Shown here piece after piece: positions 50,012 through 60,929 of a DNA stretch of 64,000 nt. Every line of letters starts with the position of its first letter. Positions within the stretch are counted from its first letter, which is position 1. This DNA is from Torreya grandis. Taxonomy: Eukaryota > Streptophyta > Pinopsida > Cupressales > Taxaceae. The stretch lies in contig JARHVA010003262.1 of assembly GCA_037957365.1 (NCBI GenBank), forward strand, positions 493,501 through 557,500, read 5' to 3'. The notes beneath the pieces are model-generated. The model had not been told where the DNA came from and did not search any database. It saw nothing but the letters and a program-made list of their open reading frames with translations. The translations under genes and the position numbers were made by a program.

Positions 50012-50429
50012 TCTTATTTCAAGAGTTCAAGGATTTTTGGTGTTGTTATTCAACACATCAGCCTTTACAGGCATTTTTTCAAGCATCAATGGTGACTCTA
50101 AAGACATATCACCTTGTCAATAAACCTAATTTGTCCTTTGAATATTGATGGTAACATATTTATTTATGTCTTTACTATCAATGAACTTTCATGGCTAACC
50201 TTGGATTTGAATGTTGCTCTCTACAGGTTGGAGAAACATATTCATCTTGTCCAATTCCTTATCAATATGAATAAGTTATTGTTAAATATTTTTATGATCA
50301 TTATCAATCCCAATATTACCATATTCATCCATATCACGAGTTTTATCAATATTTTAACTAGTGTTCTCATTGTTTTACCCCTCCTAGTCAACTTGGTCTT
50401 TAGCCCGTTTCCACCTTAAAACAAGAACT

Positions 50430-52794
50430 TTTGGGCTATGAGAGATATATGTTATATCTTGACACACAAAGAAAATGTGGTATATAAGTTCCTAATCATG
50501 ACATTAAAAAGGTAAGAGATGCATTGAATTTGTTTAAGAGAGAATGGGTACCTATTGAGAGAGCTAATTGGTAAAGGCTCACAAGTGAGATGCTTGATGT
50601 GAGTGATTTAGTATCTTCCTTAGAAGATAGGCTACAAGTTCATGAAAGGCAACCTCACAATACCTATCATCCTTCATATCCATTTGTCCAAGTTTCATAA
50701 TATCCATACATGACCCCTACTCATGAGACAAATCAAGCCCATCAAAGTAATACTTCTCCAAATTACTTAAAGGAGAGAGTTGAAAGAAAAAATCTTGTGT
50801 TTGAAGCTTATATTGGTAGGAAAATTGAGTTGGATAGTATGAATTTGCAATAATACATTTTAGTATAAAAAATAATTTTATTTAAATCCTTCATCTCCCT
50901 CTCACATTTCATCCCCACTACCTCAAAAAGAGACTCATAATCCCAATGTCCTAGGTTGGAATAGGATGGTAGAGTCATGGGGTAAAAAAGAAGATATAAG
51001 TATTGACCAAGAGTGTGAAATTGAGAAGACATCTAATCCTAACATCCTAAGTTAGAACAAGATAGTAAAGTCATGGGGTAAAAAGAAGATAGAAGTATTA
51101 TCCAAGACTGTGAAGTGGATAATGGAATTTATCCTCTCCAAGTCCCTCCCACCCTTCCTCAAGAAGCTTCTTATATTCCATGACAACCCTCATGAAATCC
51201 TTATCCACATGATGATTCTTATCAACTTCAAGAGAAGCTTTTCCAAGAGAACCTAGCCAAAAAAATAGAGGAATTAGAAGTAAAGATGAGATTGATAAGT
51301 CAAGGTGAGATGGAAGGTTTAGACCCAAAAGATATTATGCCTAAACACACCCCATCTCCCCTTCATCAAGATATTCTCAAAGAATCTCTTACCTTGCATT
51401 CTCAATCTGACCTTGAGCTCTATATTCCACCTCTACCAACTAATTCATCTTGTCCTTACCCCATTACCCTTTACCTTGATAGACCTATAGTGTGGAAACC
51501 AAATGAGGATAAATTGGTTGATAAAGAAAGAGAAATATTTCTTGAATAAAGCCTACCTCCTTGGCAACCTCGTTGGGCTATATCACATGATTTCAAGAAG
51601 CCTAGTATTAACATCACCATGAATGACGTTAAAGATCTTAAAGATTTTGAAAAGAAAAATTGGAATGTAGTAATTGATACACAACATGAGAGTCCTCAAG
51701 AGTTCCTAAGTGTTGAAGAAGAGGTGAGTCCTTGTGTTGAATATCTTTTCTTGGTTGATGATGAATAATTTTTTCTTTGTGTTGAAGAACCTATCTTGAG
51801 AGAGGTAAATGAAGAGGAACACGATCAATTAATGGCTCATAAAGAAGACCTCATGAGTGTTTATGAGGAATAAATCACCATAGGAACTCCCTTTGGTGAA
51901 CAAAAGGGCAATTCACAAGATTTTTCCTATATTATTGAAGTGAAATGTGTTATCAATGAAGGAGAACACTTTCAATCCATTCCTCAAGAAGTGGCAGTCT
52001 TATAAGAGTATCATGAGTTTAAGATAGAAGAATTAACACTTGAATATTATTTTATAGAAGATTAATAAAAGGTGATTTCTTATGTGGATATTTTTGATTG
52101 GTTTGATGATGAAAGATGTCTTCCGTTCTCTAAAGAGGAAGAAATGATCATTAACTCTTTCATCACTTTGTAAGATACCATGGATGAACATGGAAAAGTT
52201 CATAATAAATATTTAGATGAATTTTTTTAATTCATTTGGGAAGGTTATACTCCTCTTCAAAGAGGCTATGAGCTGGTCAAGCATAGAGAAGGCAATATTG
52301 GTACATAAGTATGTATGCAAAGGAAAAACATCCTTTCAAATCTATCATTTCAAGAAGCATATGCATTTGATGATGACATGTTTGAATTCATCAAGATGGT
52401 ATATCATCCTCTCAATCAGTTGGGAGAAAAAAATCAGCTCTTGAAGGATGGGACAAGCTCCTTTTGGCCTCAATCTTCCAAGGAACATGAAACTAATCTT
52501 CCTGGAGAGATGACTACTAAGGAGATACAAGTTAACTATGAAATTAAGAGTGGGAAATAACATGAAGTGTGTGAACATGTTAAAGAAGAATATGTATTCA
52601 TTAGAGACATTTTTAAGGATGATCTACTTGAGATTAGATCAAGTGAAGTGCCAAGGAAGAGGTCTGATCCACAAAGCACTCAATCTAAAGAGAAGCATGC
52701 TTGGTGCTATGTTTCATCTCATCATGAGGATGATTCAAGAAATTTTCCTTTTGATCCTAGAAAATATGTTTTTTTAATTGATAGTTGTGCATAA
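50430..52794 (+). pseudogene. decayed ORF of element C, unknown protein
   Basis: A readable N-terminal part (KVRDALNLFKREWVPIERAN near 50,508-50,565, then LTSEMLDVSDLVSSLEDRLQ to about 50,637) is followed by a Pro/Tyr/His-rich stretch. From 51,243 to 52,791 a single frame continues for over 500 codons without frameshift but with ten in-frame stops before the final one, all TAA. The protein is acidic (many Glu and Asp) with a Lys-rich C-terminal third (ICLVHVKEEYVFIRD-like segment near 52,570). No known domain is recognised. No zinc knuckle, capsid motif or polymerase motif was seen. It may be an accessory or highly diverged structural protein. Confidence 0.55.
50941..51130 (+). repeat. tandem duplication, period 96 bp, inside the element C ORF
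   Basis: TCCCAATGTCCTAGGTTGGA at 50,941 is matched by TCCTAACATCCTAAGTTAGA at 51,037, and AGTCATGGGGTAAAA followed by AAGAAGATA is shared. The period of 96 bp equals 32 codons. A 1-bp difference in an A run separates the frames today. The copies are roughly 80 percent identical. Confidence 0.8.
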
Positions 52795-53047
52795 TATGTT
52801 TTTTCCTAATTCCCCTAAGTGTTTATGCATATGTGTGTGCCTTGTGTGTTTGCATTCTTTATTGTGTGTGTCCTTTTCCTTTGTATGGTTGAGGTAGTCT
52901 TAGTTGTCTTATTTTGATCAAAATTAAGTCAATGGTAAAAGTATCTTATTTGTGTCAATCTATAAATGACTCCATAAGCCCAATGGACTGATAAGGCTAC
53001 TGGTCTAGTTAGTATAGTGGGCATACTATGCTTATGAGACACCAATT

Positions 53048-54684
53048 TGTTGACCAAATTTGACTTTTTGGTCAAATTAGGGCACCCCTAGTAAAAAATT
53101 ATTTTTTTAAGCCTATAAGGGGGTGTAATTTTTTGTCATGAGTTGTTTTATATGTCATTTCATGTCAATTAATGTTGTAATAGATTTGGTTAATTGTTTT
53201 CTAGGTCCATTAATCATTTTAAGTTATTTTAAGGGTCAAAAAAGGTGTATTTAATGCTTTGTATGGGTTTTTTGGGAATTTGAAATTGTAAAATCATGAT
53301 TTCATGCCCCATGTATCCTTATAAGTCTTAGGCAATTGACATAACTAAAAATTTGTAGGTTCATTCAAAGAAAGGTTAGTTTCCTTAAAGAAATGGAAGA
53401 AAAAGACACTTGTATGACTTCTTGGGAAGTGCACCATGTGGGGGGAGGTCATGGAACAAATATACATATTATTAAAACTAATATATATACTTATTTTGAT
53501 CTAAAACATTCATTTTTATGTCAAAACCATTTTGTGCCTCTTTCACATTTCTAGATAGATTGAAGTGACTTGAATGTTTTTGCTTGGTACATGTAACTCA
53601 TGTGGTCTTAGATCAAACAATTTTGAGAGGTTTTTTAAAATGAAAATACCTTGAAATAAATATAATAATTTTTAGATATGGTTAAACTTACTTTATGAAC
53701 CATCTATTTGAAGTAGACTGTGCAAATTTGCTAGTTATTTGGTACACCATTCAGTTTTTCCTTCATTTTGGACAAATGTGTACAAACTAGTTACTCATAT
53801 TTACTCCAAAGGATGTTTTACATGTCTCCTTACACATCCCATGCTTGGTTTCAAGTTTTATACTTTTTTATCAGCTAATAACCTTGAAACTATAGACTAG
53901 CATATTTTTTGTTGATGATCAGGTTTTTAATGTTTTCTACATTTTCATGCTTTGTGATTGGTCACAGAGGGTTATGTTAACATATATTCCATGTTTATAA
54001 ATTGAGATTTATTATCCATTCACTTTATAAAATAAATATCCAAGAAGATGCTCCACCTGATTATGGTAAAGCCTTGCTTATTTGTATACCTTTTTTACCA
54101 ATAAAATGACTAAGTGTTACCTCTTCCATGACTATACTTAGTGTGTTTTAATTGAATGTTAGAGATGATTAGTAAGGACTATGGATTCATTATCAAGTTA
54201 TCACATTATCTCACCTATTTCTAGTTCTTCTTGTAGGGCATGTGAAGTATTCTAGGAGACGTCTATGGTTTAAGTGAGTTAATCTTTTCATTAGTGTCAT
54301 TCAAGACCTTTTGTCTAGTCCTCCTAACCTTACATATCATCCATGACCCCACAATGTAATATTGATGCAAGAAGGCACATATTTGGAAAATTAAATGTTT
54401 TATTTTATTTCTTGGCCTCAAGTGTAGAATGTAGTTGGTTAGCAGTTATCAAATTGATTTGGTATATCACTTAGTTTAGATTTTATTTTAGTTATCTCTC
54501 TCCCTTTTCACCCCCAAAATTAGTCCTAGTTTCAATCCTAAGTGGTACATCAAGGGAGCTATCACTATCTAGAAACTCACTTCATTCCTTAGGCTAGCCA
54601 CAAGCATAGAGGTGATTCCATTGTTCCACTTGGATGAAGATAGCCTTAACATTCCCTCAAATGGTACATATCCAAGTGACAATA
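53048..54684 (+). mobile_element. 3' LTR of element C
   Basis: Starts TGTTGACCAAATTTGAC and ends GTGACAATA. The copy keeps a perfect 9-bp inverted repeat at its start (TTGACCAAA, 8-bp loop, TTTGGTCAA). It is immediately followed by the duplicated ATAGG. Confidence 0.85.
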
Positions 54685-54689
54685 ATAGG
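54685..54689. repeat. target-site duplication ATAGG, right copy
   Basis: Exact match to 48,343-48,347, right after the 3' LTR end GACAATA. Confidence 0.75.
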
Positions 54690-55485
54690 TTTGATTAGAG
54701 AGGTGTAAGGTGATTTGATGATTTTAGATGGAGATGATTTGGATGGTTATTTCATGGTTTTGGAGGGGGAGGTGTTTGATGAAGGGATCGAGGTGATAAT
54801 AGGTTTAATGATGGATGAAATTAAGTTTGAAGGTTCATGTTTATTTTTATATGGGATCCCAAGATGGTGTCAAAATCTGAATTGATCAAAATTAGGTTGA
54901 GAAGATAATTCTAGGCTTTATAGTAGTCTAGAGAAAGGGTTTATAGATGGGTTTGGTTCTTTGGGCATCAGATTCAAAGATTAAGCCCATTGGTTGAGGT
55001 AAGGGAATGGTTTCTTCACTCTTGTCCTTGATGAAAGAGTTCAAGGTTTGGGAAGATTTTTCATTTATGGAATGAGTAGATAAATTGATCTCTCCTTTTG
55101 GAATGGTTTCAAAAGAGAGAGAAGGTGATTCCATGGTGTTGGAAGAAGGTGTGATGGAAATGGTTGCCTCTTAGGGTATTTATATAAAAGGAGAGGTGGG
55201 TAAGTTTTTTTATCTCATCAAGTAATGGAAAGGGGGTGGTTACTTCCTTTTTTTGGGTATCTAAAGGAATGGAGGGTGATTCCACCACTTTAATAAGTGG
55301 AGTAGAGGAAGAGGTAGTTGAGGTGATGGTTTCCTCAATGATAGGTTCACTAATAATTACATTGATTGGATGGACCTCATAAGCATGAGATGATTCTAGT
55401 TTATCATCATTATGGTTGATAAAAGGGTCATCAATGGGAAAAGGTTACCAAAAGATGTCTAGTGAATGATTCAAGGGTGCATTAG
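54690..55485 (-). pseudogene. element B spacer after the zinc-finger trace
   Basis: Minus-strand fragments rich in Ser, Thr, Pro and Glu, for example EEKSSQTLNSFIKDKSEETI-like sequence in the ORF 55,134-54,928. No domain is recognised. It continues across element C to 48,342. Confidence 0.5.
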
Positions 55486-55615
55486 GATTATCTAATGCAA
55501 TTTCTTGATTATCAATCAAGTTTTAGAGAATAGTTTTGAAGGTGTTACACCTACTAATGTCATATCTAATGACACAGTGGAAGGCATATAGATAATTCTT
55601 ATTCTACCCACTGGG
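55486..55615 (-). pseudogene. element B zinc-finger (nucleocapsid-like) trace
   Basis: The minus strand reads YAFHCVIRYDISRCNTFKTI, then after a stop NLIDNQEIALDN. This follows the Tat-like pattern C-x-x-H-x-x-x-x-H-x-x-x-x-C-x-x-x-K/R followed by L-I-D-x-G/N. The first Cys is Tyr and the second His is Tyr here, so metal binding would be lost. Both are consistent with transitions. It lies between the gag core and the protease, as expected. Confidence 0.6.
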
Positions 55616-55729
55616 CACAAGGTGAGAAACATCAAATTATTATTGAGGTTTGATAGGGATAAGTTATATGATGTTGGATTTCATCAACTTTTCCAAAATT
55701 GAAGCAAATGATTCCCTTAGTGGAGTGTA

Positions 55730-57450
55730 TTATTTTAGTTTATCCCAATTTTGACTTTGGGTTTATTGATAAGAGCAGTTAGAGGAGTTGATTTGGTTAC
55801 TTGGTTGACAATAAGAGGTGGAGTAGTTTTGAGGATAACCATGTTTGTAGCTACCTTTAGATTGGTGTTGGGGTGGTTAAATTGGTTGGTGGTTTTGGAT
55901 GGGGAAGTGTCATTAAATTTGAGTATAGAGTTTTTATTTCTTAGTTTCAACTTATCCTCATTGATGGATCTAATTTATAATTTACGTGCCATGGTGAAAG
56001 CCTCATCAAAGGTTATAAAGGTTTGAACTTATAAAGTAGGAGCAATGTGTTTGGCACAAGCTTGAGAAAAAAGTTCAATCAACTTGGTTTTGGGAAAAGA
56101 TAAAGAGAGAGATTTCATAAGACCTCTTTATCAAGATATAAATTTGGTAATTAATTCATCATAAAATTTTCTAATGGAGTAGAGGTCAGTGATGGAGACC
56201 TTATTAGATATATTGATTGAAAAATGGTTTAAAAAGGCTTGGGTGAGTTCAGAAAAAGAAAATATGGAGTGCTTAGTGAGATCACTAAACCAATCTAATG
56301 CTGGTCTAGATAAATACATAGGAAAGGTGTGAAGGAGAAGAGCATAATTGTAGGCAATCAAGTAACAAGAATGCAAAAATGCTCTTAGGTGTTTGTGGGG
56401 GTCCTCCTTAATTTGGAACTTAGAAAATTTGGGTAGTTCCCATTGAGGAGGGTATGGTTGGATATGGATGGATGGGTGGATATGTTTGTTATAGATTTGT
56501 TCATAAGATAAGAGGTTGTGAGCCCTAAAGATAAATGACTCAAGGTTGGTCATTTGATCCATCAACATTTTGACCAAATCTATTTGGGGTTATGGAGATC
56601 CATAATTGTATGGTAAGTTTTGTTGAGGTTGGGTAGATGCAATGTATGGATAACTAGTATAAGTTTGAGAGGATGCCACATGTTTGTATGTTTTCATGAA
56701 GGGTTTTGATGCTACCATGTAAGGGTTAATGGGAATAAGAGGTTGGGTGGAAGATGGAGCTATGTATCCTTTTGGATTAGGAACATATTGTGGGTAGGGT
56801 GTCATAGGTATTTGTTAAGATGTTAATGTCTATTGGTTCATAGGTATGACTAGATTTTTATATTAGATAATTGATATAAATGGGTTGGAGGTATGGTATG
56901 GTTAGTTGGTTAGGGGTGAGTGGTAACTCTAGGAGTGATAGGTGGAAGGGTAGAAAGTATATAAATCACCACACTTTGAAGTCGAGTGGAAATGGGTGGG
57001 TTGGTAGTGATAAGGGGGATAATGGAAATATGGGTAAAAGGTATCCCCATGGTGGATGACGTATGGGTAACTAAAGGTAAGGTTGTCCCTATATTGGAGG
57101 AGTTGTTGGTTGGTGTAGGGGGTATTTGGTTATTGGTTGGGTTGTTTGATTAAGTTTAGGTGGATGTAGTAGGTGTATTATTGGTGGAGGAAGATGTTTG
57201 AGTGATCATATGTTAGGTAGTGGTAGTGCTAACCATAAAATGGGGAGACATCCCATAAGGTGGATCACTAGGAGGAACCGAAGTAGGGTTGTAATAAGAT
57301 AGGGTGTTGAGGTAATGTTGGAGGGCTACAAGATTAATATTAAATAAGGTGGTGAAATCCAAATCACCTTGGGAAACTAACTGAGTCATGGTAGGGGGTA
57401 TAAGGATGAGGACAACCCTCAAAATCCAAGGTATACTCAATGGAGGAAGA
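55730..57450 (-). pseudogene. gag: element B gag
   Basis: The minus-strand core at 56,577-56,131 is open for 148 codons. WELPKFSKFQIKEDPHKHLR, then AFLHSCYLIAYNYALLLHTF, LSRPALDWFSDL, SIFSFSELTQAFLNHFSINI and VSITDLYSIRKF match the Ty3/gypsy Gag capsid pattern (P-K-F-x-x-F-x-G/x-D-P, A-L-x-WF-x-x-L, SF-x-E-L-x-x-x-F-x-x-HF). Upstream, 57,440-57,213 and 56,805-56,590 are Pro/Tyr/Ser-rich N-terminal parts in other frames. Downstream to 55,735 a basic stretch follows. This is one of the longest well-conserved coding stretches in the window. Gag forms the particle. The element is minus-strand, so its 5' end is on the right. Confidence 0.85.
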
Positions 57451-57764
57451 AGAAGAGGAAGGTGACTCTTGGTTGGTTTGGTTCCTTAATTATTGTCTAG
57501 TAAAAATCATATGAGAAATATAGATGAAAAAATGAAAGCTCACAACTCAAAAACAAAGAAAACAAAACACAAGATCTCAAGGTAATCAAAAAATAAACTA
57601 GAGTGTATTTAAAATCTTAGGGTACATTTTATCTCACTTTTGGCTTATGCCTTAGTTGGAAAGTGTGAATAAGAAATTGGTTTGTAGTAAAGGGACTACA
57701 AAAGAAGTCTATGGTTACTTTCAAGTTTTCAAGTCTCTCAAAAGAATATATGTTATAAATCAAT

Positions 57765-57837
57765 ACATGGCTTGGTATTGGGGCCTACCCCCTCACTTCA
57801 CACACTAAAATGATAAGGGTGTCGAGTTCTTAGCCAA
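57765..57837 (-). promoter_or_regulatory. primer-binding-like site and leader of element B
   Basis: The minus strand from 57,837 reads TTGGCTAAGAACTCGACACC and then passes to GTAGGCCCCAATACC. The same arrangement, diverged, is found at 7,582-7,508 in element A. It directly adjoins the LTR end, whose minus-strand sequence is AATCAATATA. Confidence 0.55.
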
Positions 57838-59573
57838 TATATATTGATTTCAAGAGTTTAGACTCAACCAGAGAGATGAGTTTTGGTTTCTCTTCCTAGT
57901 AATGACCTCCAAGTAAGATAGCCAAATGGTGAAGGTGATCTGTTAGGAGATAAAACCTAGTTGGGCCTTAAGTCAATTATTTTGATGTTTAATTTATTTA
58001 AGTGGTTTTGTTAGGTGTGTGATAAATAAGTGAAACTATGATTGATTATTTTTACTTTTAATTTAACTAAATAAGCTAAATATGGAAGCAATCAATGTAT
58101 GTAAGGTTTATTTTATACCCAAAATAAATTTTTATTTATTTATATGAGCATAGAATAAGGAATAAAAGGTCACCTAGATGCTACTAGGTCCTACTAGGCA
58201 TGCTAGAGTATTTCTCTCAATTTCAATTCATTTCTTAGGAAAGAATAAGTAAGAAACTAGTAATAAGGGTGTGATAGAAATACCTATTTATTTTGTGTAT
58301 AAATGATCTAGATGATTGTGAAGAGATCCTACTTATCTTGGGAATAATGACCTATAGATAAGAAAGCACTAATTCTAAGAGGTTGTTTAATGAGTAGTGA
58401 GGTGGATTTCCTAGTGTCATCTAGATCAAAGGAGTGTGAGATTGTTAGGAGGTTGTCAATCCACACTCTAAAAATAGTTAAGTTGAAATAAATAAATATA
58501 CATTACTTTCATCAAATGATATAAAATACTAAAAGAGAATACAAGAAGAGATAAATACTTGATAAAGGAAATAGACTAATTAAGAAAATAGTAGGTCAAT
58601 ACTAATGTTAAATAGGCCAGGTTGGGTTCAAAAAATAGGTGTGGTTTCTATGAATAGGTAGGGACATAGAAAGTGGAATTTAGCTAAGTTTAGGTAGGTA
58701 TAAATAACTTTATATTATTTCCTATCACTATGACCATCGATGGTTAGCGTGACCATCAATGGTTAAGCTAACCATCAGTGGTTGGGTAATCGTTGGTGGT
58801 TGAAGGTGACCATCAGTGGTCAAGGTGACCATCAATAGTTATTGTGGGTTCTATGAGTGTTTTAGAAGGTTCTATTTCAATTTGTAAAAAGGTGTCAATA
58901 AGTGTGTTGGTGATCTAGTTAAGGTCAAGGGGTCATAATATATAATGTAGAGGGGTTTGGGTTAGAAAATAAGTAATCAAAACCTAAAAACTAGAAATGT
59001 ACTTAACTAGTTGCTTGATGGTTGGTAACTAATCTTAGAGTAATTTTAGTAGAGTAATGGTAAATTTCATAAAGAATAATTTTGACATGGGTTCGAATCT
59101 ATGTTGTGGTTGAGGAATTATTGAAGGGAGAACCTGTAAAGAAGTTTGATAGCTCTTATTCACTGCTAGTTCATAGCTTGATTGCTTGATTGTTAGATGC
59201 TTGAATGAATGGATTGATTGATCCACTTTCACCTCCTACTCCCCTCCTTTTTTAGGAAAAGAGAGATGGAGCTAGAAGGTTCCATAGGAGGTTTTATTGC
59301 TTGTTGTAATGCATTATCTTTCCATTCATATTAAATTTTGATGTGTTAATTTGTACATAACTCAAGTTATCTTTGGCTAGATGGGGAAGAGACCTGACCA
59401 TTTATGGTTAGGGTGACCTTTGGTGGTCAAGGTGATCATTAGTGGTATGCTATTGAGTTGGGTTTAGCTAGTTAGCTAAACTAACTTAGGGTCATGGTTG
59501 GATATTAGTTAATGGTCTAATCATGGGTGTTTTGACATCTAGAACTATCATGTGTGGTTTTCTAATGTCTACA
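57838..59573 (-). mobile_element. 5' LTR of element B
   Basis: The right edge TGTCTACA (minus-strand start TGTAGACA) and the left edge beside the primer-binding-like site give about 1.74 kb. The right 850 bp align with the 3' LTR at 22,683-23,559. The left 900 bp (57,838-58,730) have no clear counterpart there, so either the 3' LTR is truncated or this part contains inserted sequence. Motif copies GGTCAAGGTGACC and ACCATCAGTGGT lie at 58,731-58,845 and 59,397-59,456. Confidence 0.6.
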
Positions 59574-60916
59574 AGTAGTTATAGGAAATTTTTTCTCTAG
59601 GCTAAATATATGTAACAAAATTTTCCCCAAAAAATGTAAAAATGTAGATAAATTTTTTATGGGAAATGGGTAAGAGAGAGAATGATGAATTTTAGGCCTT
59701 AGGTATTTATAGGTTCTCAAGGAATAAATATCCACCACATGGTCATTGTATCAACAAAGTTGATATAGTTATGTGGTGGGAGAAGATGAATAAGGCCAAT
59801 ATTGTAAGAGACAAAGTAGATAACTGAAAATTCTCATAAATTGGATGATACAAGAGATATCTATATGATGTATTTAATATGAATTATATGGTTGATGCTA
59901 TATGGATATGGCTAATATATATTTGGTCAGTATAATAGGGAATGAACTATATGGATGATATTGTGTACATATGATTGATACATTTACGAGAGAACTACAT
60001 AATCATTATAATGAAAAATAAAATGTCAGATATAGTATCATAGAACTAGGATGGTTGATATAGTAGAAAATATGATCCATTTATAAATATTTTGTTATTT
60101 TTATCTACATGTTGAGTTGATTTAAGATTTTATAATTGGATATTAATTAGCTATTATTGTTTGGCATTTTATATAGGAAACCATAGCTGTTGAGGATAGT
60201 GGATGTGAATTGGTTATCAGATTATTAGACAGGATAAAGAATGAGGACAAATATTGATTGATTATATTTGTCTTTAAATGTATTATGAAGATGTGTGTTG
60301 TCCCTTTCAATTAAGAAGTGTTAGTTATGCTCCTTGGCTAAAAAGAGAGCATTATAGACACATTCAGATGGGAGATTAATGGGGACATATTAGTGGTCTC
60401 CATTACCTTGTAATATGTTCATTCTCTATTAAGACTATTGAAAAAGGGCACACCTATGATATGTGATGCATTGGAGCCCATTATAAAGTGTTTAGTAGCT
60501 AGCACAATGGGAGACATGGTTTGGTAGGTATGATCATCATAAGAAAATCATTAGATTCTTTTTTATATATATGTCATGCATTTTAGATATCCAAAAGGCA
60601 ATTATCATCTTGATGATTATGTGTGTGCTATGCCACAATTTAGATAACAAAGTGACTTTATAAATTATAGATTTGTGTTGGCTAGTCTTAAATAAGGGCA
60701 CTATGTATAATATAAAAACTAGTGTATGGGTGAAATTAGTGCACATAATCCTAAGGGTGAGAAAATTATGTGTCCCATTACTCTTTTTCATGATGTATAT
60801 ATGAGTAGTTTCATATGTACCTATTAGTGGGACTACCACAATAGATCAAGGACCACCTACCTTGGGTTATAATATTTATATAGGATCACATGATGAGGCA
60901 CATCCTGACACACCTA
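59574..60916. other. no recognisable gene
   Basis: AT-rich sequence with scattered ATATGG(A/T)TGAT words at 59,890-60,060. The minus-strand ORF 60,839-60,537 has no recognisable similarity. If the primer-binding site at 60,917 is real, leader and gag of a minus-strand element should lie here, but no domain could be read. Confidence 0.4.
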
Positions 60917-60929
60917 CTCTTTGATACCA
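60917..60929 (-). promoter_or_regulatory. initiator-Met tRNA-type primer-binding site
   Basis: The minus strand reads TGGTATCAAAGAG, directly preceded by ATTTCA, which would be the CA end of an LTR. The arrangement CA then TGGTATCA is canonical for Copia elements and some Ty3/gypsy elements. The similar relic at 14,898-14,909 has a longer gap to its CA. Confidence 0.55.

Larger units (their letters stand above)
48348..54684 (+). mobile_element. element C: 6.3-kb LTR retrotransposon without recognisable pol
   Basis: LTRs of 1,641 bp (48,348-49,988) and 1,637 bp (53,048-54,684) flank 3,059 bp of internal sequence. A TGG-starting primer-binding site follows the 5' LTR in plus orientation, and the exact 5-bp target duplication ATAGG flanks the whole. 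The internal region carries a decayed ORF with no protease, RT, RNase H or integrase signature, so the element is probably non-autonomous. The primer-binding site resembles those of Tat-like elements. A polypurine tract before the 3' LTR is not obvious. Confidence 0.85.

Noticed and set aside
58818..58830. GGTCA-N3-TGACC as an animal oestrogen-receptor-type element
   Set aside because: The resemblance is exact in layout, but plants lack nuclear receptors, so this reading has no biological support here.
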